From positions 1 through 64,000 of the forward strand of contig NZ_JBMPIT010000003.1 of assembly GCF_049341845.1 (NCBI RefSeq): DNA of 64,000 nt. The letters are read 5' to 3'. Source of the DNA: Curtobacterium guangdongense. Lineage in GTDB: Bacteria; Actinomycetota; Actinomycetes; Actinomycetales; Microbacteriaceae. Both the position numbers and the translations under genes were made by a program. Under the pieces are notes generated by a model. The model saw only the letters and a list, made by a program, of their open reading frames with translations, had not been told where the DNA came from and searched no databases. Positions within the stretch are counted from its first letter, which is position 1; each line of letters starts with the position of its first letter. Positions 58,973-64,000 of this stretch are shown here, piece by piece.

Positions 58973-59776
58973 GTGACCGCACACGAGACCCTTCCCTCGC
59001 GCCGCAGCGCACGGGACGAGCGTGCCCGGACGAAGCGGGGACCTCGTCCTCGGCAGACCGTCGGCGGCGCGATCGTGTCGCTCATCGCGGAGCTGCTCAT
59101 CATCGCTGGCGCGGTCACCGGGTTGTACGTGGTGTGGACCGCGTGGTGGACCGACGTCGTGGCGAACCAGCACCAGACCTCCCTGGTGAAGGACCTCGGG
59201 CAGACCAAGGCGAAGCCGACCGTCGGGACCGAGCACCGAGGCACCGCACCCGTGCTGGCGGAGCCGCCGAACGTCACGGACGTCTTCGGCACCATGCAGA
59301 TCCCGCGCTTCGGGGCCGGGTACGACCAGCCGATCGGCGAAGGGACCGACCGCGAGAAGGTCCTCAACACCATCGGACTCGGCCACTACCAGGACACCGC
59401 GATGCCCGGCGCCGAGGGCAACTTCGCCGTCGCCGGCCACCGCGTGACCTACGGCAAGCCGCTCAACCAGATCGCCGAGCTCAAGACCGACGACGCGATC
59501 GTCGTCCGCGTCACCGACAAGGCGACGAACTTCGACGTCTGGTACGTCTACAAGGTCACCGACAGCCAGATCGTCACGCCCGACCACATCGAGACGATCG
59601 CGCCCGTCCCGAACAAGCCCGGCGTCGAGCCCACCGCCGACGACCGCTGGTTGACGCTCACCGCCTGCCACCCGATGTGGTCCGCCAAGGAGCGCTACAT
59701 CACCCACGCCAAGCTCGACTACTGGATGCCCGCGTCCGAGGGGACGCCGAAGGAACTCTCGGAGACGCCCAAGTGA
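58973..59776 (+). CDS. Class E sortase
   Basis: A 267-residue membrane-anchored transpeptidase attaching surface proteins to the wall or linking pilin-like proteins. N-terminal basic tail, one membrane anchor (about 30-58), then the sortase barrel with catalytic His156 (AGHRVTYG), Cys232 (LTLTACHP) and Arg241 (KERYI). TLTACHP and the Tyr-rich surroundings mark class E. GTG 58973. No LAXTG-type substrate gene is seen in the window. Overlaps the next small gene by 4 bases. Confidence 0.92.
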   Translation: MTAHETLPSRRSARDERARTKRGPRPRQTVGGAIVSLIAELLIIAGAVTGLYVVWTAWWTDVVANQHQTSLVKDLGQTKAKPTVGTEHRGTAPVLAEPPNVTDVFGTMQIPRFGAGYDQPIGEGTDREKVLNTIGLGHYQDTAMPGAEGNFAVAGHRVTYGKPLNQIAELKTDDAIVVRVTDKATNFDVWYVYKVTDSQIVTPDHIETIAPVPNKPGVEPTADDRWLTLTACHPMWSAKERYITHAKLDYWMPASEGTPKELSETPK

Positions 59777-59955
59777 TCTTCCCGCTCGTCTGGCGACTCC
59801 TGCCCGGCCCGACCGCCCTCAAGGTCCTCGAACTGATCGTCCTGCTCGCCGCACTCACGTTCGTGTTGTTCACGTGGGTGTTCCCCTGGGTCGCGGCGGA
59901 CATCCTCCCGCCGCCCGACGGCACGGTCGACACCTCGGCGACGCCGACGCCCTGA
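59773..59955 (+). CDS. Small single-pass membrane protein coupled to the sortase
   Basis: A 60-residue protein with a single membrane helix (about 15-42: LKVLELIVLLAALTFVLFTW) and a Pro/Thr/Asp-rich outer tail. GTG 59773 overlaps the sortase stop (GTGA), so synthesis is coupled. The family is unnamed to me; constant coupling would suggest a sortase partner. Confidence 0.75.
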   Translation: MIFPLVWRLLPGPTALKVLELIVLLAALTFVLFTWVFPWVAADILPPPDGTVDTSATPTP

Positions 59956-59976
59956 GGTCGGACCGTCGTGTCCGGA

Positions 59977-62976
59977 TCAGACCGTGGTGCTGACCTGTGA
60001 GCCACCACCCGGTGCACGGCGGACGGCGATCCGCTCCGGGATGCGCTGCTTGAGCTCTTCCACGTGGCTGACGATGCCGACCTGCCGGCCGCCGGCGGTG
60101 AGCTTGGACAGCTGACCGATGACGCCGTCGAGCGTCTCGGGGTCGAGCGTGCCGAAGCCCTCGTCGACGAACAACGTGCCGAGCGCGACCCCGCCGGCTT
60201 CGGCCTGGACGACGTCGGCGAGCCCGAGGGCCAGGCAGAGCGAGAACGTGAAGGTCTCACCCCCGGACAGGCTCCGCGGGTCACGCGTCGTGTCGGTCGT
60301 GTGGTCGCGGACGGCGAGCGCGAGGCCCGTCCGTCGAGCTCGGGCACCGGATTCTCGTTCGTCCGAGGTCTCGAGCGTGAAGCGGCCGCCGAGCATCGTC
60401 CGGAGGCGGTCGTTCGCGGCGGCGACGACGTCCTCGAAGCGGCGCATGAGCACGTACGTGCCGAGGGTGATCCCGGTGGGGTTCTGCCCGGGCGCCCCGG
60501 CAGCGATGTCGGCGAGCCGCACCACCGCTCGGCTGCGTGCCGAGGTGGACTCGCGCGCGGACACGGCACGCTCGAGGTCCCTGGCGCACCGTTCGCTCGC
60601 GTCGGCCCGCTCCCCCGTGGTCGCCGCCGTCCTGGTCGCCTCGTCGAGGACCTCGGCGGTGCGGGACGTCTCGGCACCGGCGGCGTCGAGGTCGATCGTC
60701 GCCGGGTCGTCGTCCGCGGCCTGGACGACGGCGGGCTCCGCCAGCCCGGCATCGACGACCGCGCGCTCGCGATCCGCATCGTCGACGGTCGTTCGGAGCC
60801 GCTCGGCGTCGTCCGCTCCGAGTACCGCTGCACGAGCAGCGGCGACGTCGGTGAGGTCCTGGGCACGGACAGCCGCGGTGACCTCGGTCGCACGCTCCGC
60901 GACGGCCGCGGTGGCGTTCCGGACCCGCTCGACCGCCTCGGCGACCGCGCGGAGTGCCTGGATCCGGTCGTCGAGGGCGGACACCGCCTCCGGCAGTCCC
61001 TTCGGCTCGACGTCGAGGTGTGCGGCGAGGGTGGCGAGGGCGTCATCGACGGCAGTGGTGTCCTGCTCCATGCGATCCGAGTCGTTCGCCGTCGTCGCGA
61101 GGAGCACCTGCCGACGGGCGTCGACGTCGTTGCGGTCTTGTTCGAGGGCCCGGGTGACGTCGTCGTGCGCGGCTCGGTCCCGCTCGCGTTCGGCGACCGT
61201 CGTGGCCGCCGTCCGCGCCGCCCGGACGCGCTCGTCCGCGACGGCCGTGCGGCGATCGAGTTCTTCCGGCTCGGTGCCGCCGACCACCGTGGTCAGGCGT
61301 TCCTGCTCCGCACGCTCGACGGCGAGGGTGGCCGCCGCATCCGAGAGGGCGTCGTCCGCCCGTCGCGCAGCGGCTGCTGCCTCGGCGATCTGCGCCGGCG
61401 TCGGGTGGTCGTCCTGCGGCGTGGCGACCGCCGGGTGCTCCACCGAGCCGCACACGGGGCAGGCATCGCCTGGCTGGAGCGCCTGGCCGAGCTCCCCGGC
61501 GAGCCCGGCGATGCGCCGTTCGCGCAGGTGCTGCTCGGCGACGAGGGCATCCTGGGCCGCCGATCGCGCCGACGCCACCGAGGTCTCCGCTGCCTGGACG
61601 CGCGTACGCACCGCGGCGAGGTCGACGACCAGCCGACGGAGGTCGCGCACGGCATCGGCTTCGTGACGGGCGGCTTCGGCATCAGCGGCCGTCTCGGCAG
61701 CAGCGCGGGATGCCTCCACGATGCGCGCACGTTCCGCCGGACGGGCTTCGAGCTCCGCGTCGAGTTCGGCGAGCCGGGTGCCGAGTCGCTCGGCCTGCGC
61801 GCGGGCGTCGTCGACGGCCCGTCGCCGTTCGGGAAGGGCGAGCGCGACGGGCACGAGGTGCCGGACGGCCCCGACGAGCTCCGCGAGGCGGTCACGCTCC
61901 CCCGCGGTGTCGTCTGCGGTGACGTCGTGCTGGAGCCGGAGTGCCGCGAGTTCGCCGGCGACGGTGTCGGCACGTGCACGCGCGGCGTCGAGGCCGTCCG
62001 CGACCGCCACCACCCGCGCCGCCCGCTCGGCGAGGGACAGTCGGGCTCGGGACTCGGCGACGGCGTCCGCTCGTTCGTCGAGCGCAGCGGACCGGGCGAG
62101 CAGGGTACTGCGGCGATCGAGTGTCGCGCGGCGCCGGACGACCGACTGCTCGTGCTCCACGGCTGCCCGGGCCGCCGCTGCCGCCGTGGTCCGCGCCGTG
62201 ACCGCGGCATCGGCGATCCGCCGGAGTTCGAGGACGACCGCGGGGACGTCGGACTCGTCGACCCCGGACTCGTCAACCACGGCGAGGTCGGCCGTGGTCC
62301 GGCCGGAGGCTTCGGCGAAGCGCGCGAGGGCGTCTCGTACGCGTGCGTCGGCTGCCTCCACTTCGACTGCCGCCGCCCGGCGACGCGCTGCGAGCTCGTC
62401 GGCGGTGCGGTCGTAGATCTCGGTGCCGAACAGCGACTGCAGGAGCTTCCTGCGCTCTTCCCCTGGTGACTTCAGGAAGCGGGCGAACTCGCCCTGCGGC
62501 AGCACCACCGTCTGCAAGAACTGCGCGCGGTCGAGTCCGACGATCCGGGCGATCTCGGCGCCGACTTCTTGCGCGCGGGCGGAGACCGGCTCACCGGCTG
62601 CGTCCGTCGGGTGCGCGAGCCGGACGAGCTGCGCCGAGGACTGCTGCTTCACCGTGCCGGTGCCGCGCTGCTTCGGGCGGTCGTACTGCGGCGTGCGCCG
62701 GACCCGGAACACGCCGGCACCGGTCTCGAACACCAGCTCCACGAACGGCTCGACCGCGGGGTCGGCGTGCTGGCTGTGCAGCCGGTCGGAGCTGGCGTCC
62801 GAGCCGGCGAGTCCGCCGTAGAGCGCGAAGACGACGGCGTCGATGATGGTCGACTTGCCCGACCCGGTCGGTCCCTCGAGCAGGAACACCCCCGACGCGG
62901 CGAGCGCGGCGAAGTCGATCGAGACGAGGTCCGGGTACGGACCGATGGCGCGGAGTTCGAGGTGGTGCAGGTACAT
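59977..62976 (-). CDS. sbcC: Exonuclease subunit SbcC (Rad50-like ATPase)
   Basis: A 999-residue SMC-like protein: Walker A EGPTGSGKST (34-43), long alanine/arginine-rich coiled coils, a central zinc-hook CPVCGSVEHP, and C-terminal LSGGETFTFSLCLALGLAD signature with FVDEGFG Walker B. With SbcD it cleaves hairpins and DNA ends. The ATG at 62976 shares one base with the sbcD stop (TGATG). Length is typical for actinobacteria. Confidence 0.94.
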   Translation of the reverse strand: MYLHHLELRAIGPYPDLVSIDFAALAASGVFLLEGPTGSGKSTIIDAVVFALYGGLAGSDASSDRLHSQHADPAVEPFVELVFETGAGVFRVRRTPQYDRPKQRGTGTVKQQSSAQLVRLAHPTDAAGEPVSARAQEVGAEIARIVGLDRAQFLQTVVLPQGEFARFLKSPGEERRKLLQSLFGTEIYDRTADELAARRRAAAVEVEAADARVRDALARFAEASGRTTADLAVVDESGVDESDVPAVVLELRRIADAAVTARTTAAAAARAAVEHEQSVVRRRATLDRRSTLLARSAALDERADAVAESRARLSLAERAARVVAVADGLDAARARADTVAGELAALRLQHDVTADDTAGERDRLAELVGAVRHLVPVALALPERRRAVDDARAQAERLGTRLAELDAELEARPAERARIVEASRAAAETAADAEAARHEADAVRDLRRLVVDLAAVRTRVQAAETSVASARSAAQDALVAEQHLRERRIAGLAGELGQALQPGDACPVCGSVEHPAVATPQDDHPTPAQIAEAAAAARRADDALSDAAATLAVERAEQERLTTVVGGTEPEELDRRTAVADERVRAARTAATTVAERERDRAAHDDVTRALEQDRNDVDARRQVLLATTANDSDRMEQDTTAVDDALATLAAHLDVEPKGLPEAVSALDDRIQALRAVAEAVERVRNATAAVAERATEVTAAVRAQDLTDVAAARAAVLGADDAERLRTTVDDADRERAVVDAGLAEPAVVQAADDDPATIDLDAAGAETSRTAEVLDEATRTAATTGERADASERCARDLERAVSARESTSARSRAVVRLADIAAGAPGQNPTGITLGTYVLMRRFEDVVAAANDRLRTMLGGRFTLETSDERESGARARRTGLALAVRDHTTDTTRDPRSLSGGETFTFSLCLALGLADVVQAEAGGVALGTLFVDEGFGTLDPETLDGVIGQLSKLTAGGRQVGIVSHVEELKQRIPERIAVRRAPGGGSQVSTTV

Positions 62977-64000
62977 CAGCGCACGGTCCCCTCGTGCACG
63001 ATCCCGTTGCGCGCGGCCCCGTCCTGCTCCGACAGCGCGGCGGCAGCGGATTCGTACGCTTCGCGCAGCACGACGAGTTCTTCGGCCGTGGGGGCCCCGC
63101 CGGTGGCGAACGTCACGAAATCAGCAGCGACCTCGACCGGGTCGGACGTCGCGGTCACCGCTCTGGACGCCGAGCGCGCCGGCGCGTCGGCGGGTTCGTG
63201 CGTGATCGCCAGTGCGTGGGGGAAGCGGTCCTTGACCCTGGCGTACATCCGCTCCGGGTGCACGGTGTCGGTGACGGCGACGCGAACCCAGGCATCGGCG
63301 TGCTCAGCGGACAGCCCGGACTCGATGTCGTCGAGCGAGCCACGGACGTCCACGAGTCGGCGGGGGACGGGTGTCGGCACGAGTTCGACGGAGACCGTGC
63401 CGGCGGCGTCGAGGTCGACGAGGGTCACCGACTTGGTGTGGTGCCGCTCGCCGAACGAGAAGGCCAGGGGCGACCCGGCGTAGCGGATGCGGTCGGAGGC
63501 ACCGCCGCGCTGGGGCCCGTGCAGGTGGCCGAGCGCGACGTAGTCCACGCCGTCGAACGCGGACTTGGCCACGCGGTCGACGCCCCCGACGCGGATGTCC
63601 TGCTCGCTGTCGCTCGGCTCGGCACCGCCGACGAAGGCGTGCGCCACGACGACACTCCTGGTGCCGGGCCGCTGTGCGAGGTCACCACGGACCCGGTCCA
63701 TCGCGGCGCCGACCACTGCCTGGTGGGATCGGGCGAGGGGTTCGTCCGGAACGTCGGCGAGGGCGTACCGCACCATGTCCGGCTGCAGGTACGGGATGCC
63801 GTAGACCGCGACCGGCCCGTCGGCGTCGTCCACGAGGACCGGTTCGGCGATGCGTGCCGGTTCGGCGAGGATCCGCACGCGGGCGTTCATCACGCCGGAA
63901 CCGAACCCCAACCGGGCGGCGGAGTCGTGGTTGCCCGGCGTCACCACGACGGTCGCGACCGCCGAGAGTCGTTCGAGCGTCGCGGACAGCATTCGCACGG
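62976..64000 (-). CDS. sbcD: Exonuclease subunit SbcD (Mre11-like), 5' end outside window
   Basis: At least 341 residues of the Mre11-type nuclease are visible; the N-terminal D-x-H metal motif lies beyond the window edge. Present are VTPGNHDSAARLGFG (phosphoesterase GNHD), VVAHAFVGG, and ALGHLHGPQ (GH-x-H), so the remaining metal ligands are intact. The C-terminal capping domain is complete. Translationally linked to sbcC. Confidence 0.92.
   Translation of the reverse strand, partial: VRMLSATLERLSAVATVVVTPGNHDSAARLGFGSGVMNARVRILAEPARIAEPVLVDDADGPVAVYGIPYLQPDMVRYALADVPDEPLARSHQAVVGAAMDRVRGDLAQRPGTRSVVVAHAFVGGAEPSDSEQDIRVGGVDRVAKSAFDGVDYVALGHLHGPQRGGASDRIRYAGSPLAFSFGERHHTKSVTLVDLDAAGTVSVELVPTPVPRRLVDVRGSLDDIESGLSAEHADAWVRVAVTDTVHPERMYARVKDRFPHALAITHEPADAPARSASRAVTATSDPVEVAADFVTFATGGAPTAEELVVLREAYESAAAALSEQDGAARNGIVHEGTVR

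Overview
The window is GC-rich (by eye about 70 percent), densely packed, and uses many GTG starts and 4-base ATGA/GTGA gene overlaps. The gene content (class E sortase, DHA2 exporters, alpha-E protein, FdhD with a YdeP-like oxidoreductase, a DUF6457 gene next to mobA) fits a high-GC actinobacterium. My best guess is Microbacteriaceae, possibly Curtobacterium-like; this is an inference, since no rRNA or marker comparison was possible.

Layout. 0-0.75 kb: the 3' end of an unknown gene, then two 5'-truncated genes joined head to head (sugar ABC permease and LacI regulator). 0.76-6.1 kb: a molybdenum-enzyme block on the minus strand (YdeP/FdhF-like oxidoreductase, fdhD, a divergent moeA, a DUF6457 gene, mobA). 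6.1-14.3 kb: a lipoprotein, then a sugar locus with nagB, two permeases, a solute-binding lipoprotein and a PfkB kinase, divergent from a DeoR regulator and a GH4 glycosidase. 14.4-20.4 kb: an accessory island of lower GC with a gene remnant, an Mrr-like nuclease, and a ComF-like PRTase / DprA-like / ComF-like PRTase set. It ends at tRNA-Gln(TTG), whose 3' end is duplicated 303 bp inside the island. 20.4-24.5 kb: MarR, GNAT, VOC, ABC-F and a PLDc_N-like membrane protein. 24.5-27.2 kb: a second molybdenum cofactor operon, moeA-moaC-mog-moaE, every joint an overlap. 27.3-31.5 kb: MTA phosphorylase, epimerase, glycosyltransferase, DUF2064 and methyltransferase genes. 31.5-37.1 kb: a small repeat protein, a poly-G/C tract, pgm, an esterase and a DHA2 exporter. 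37.1-41.4 kb: an orphan DNA methyltransferase and two paralogous membrane proteins with matching promoters. 41.5-53.4 kb: a lipoate ligase family protein, a lipase, a phosphate transporter, an amidase, an SDR, two MarR genes (one with an MFS exporter), an alpha-E protein, a dehydrogenase and an M23 peptidase. 53.5-64 kb: plsC, recQ, a CPBP protease, an EamA transporter, GNAT, a sortase pair, sbcC and sbcD (cut by the window edge).

How the parts connect. The two Moco clusters together supply late cofactor steps (MoaC, MoaE, MogA, two MoeA-type proteins, MobA) for the oxidoreductase, with FdhD as sulfur carrier. MoaA and MoaD are not in the window. The sugar locus would import a glycoside, phosphorylate it or its product, cleave it with the GH4 enzyme and deaminate glucosamine-6-phosphate. 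The island looks like a tRNA-associated defence or conflict cassette.

Two families of intergenic palindromes recur. Family A (core GGACGGGAGGCTCG and variants) has five complete hairpins, four of them between convergent genes. Its half-core also lies inside disordered parts of coding genes, where it encodes RASRPA. Family B (core CCTACGCGCG) occurs twice, once extended into five tandem 19-bp units that run into a stop codon.
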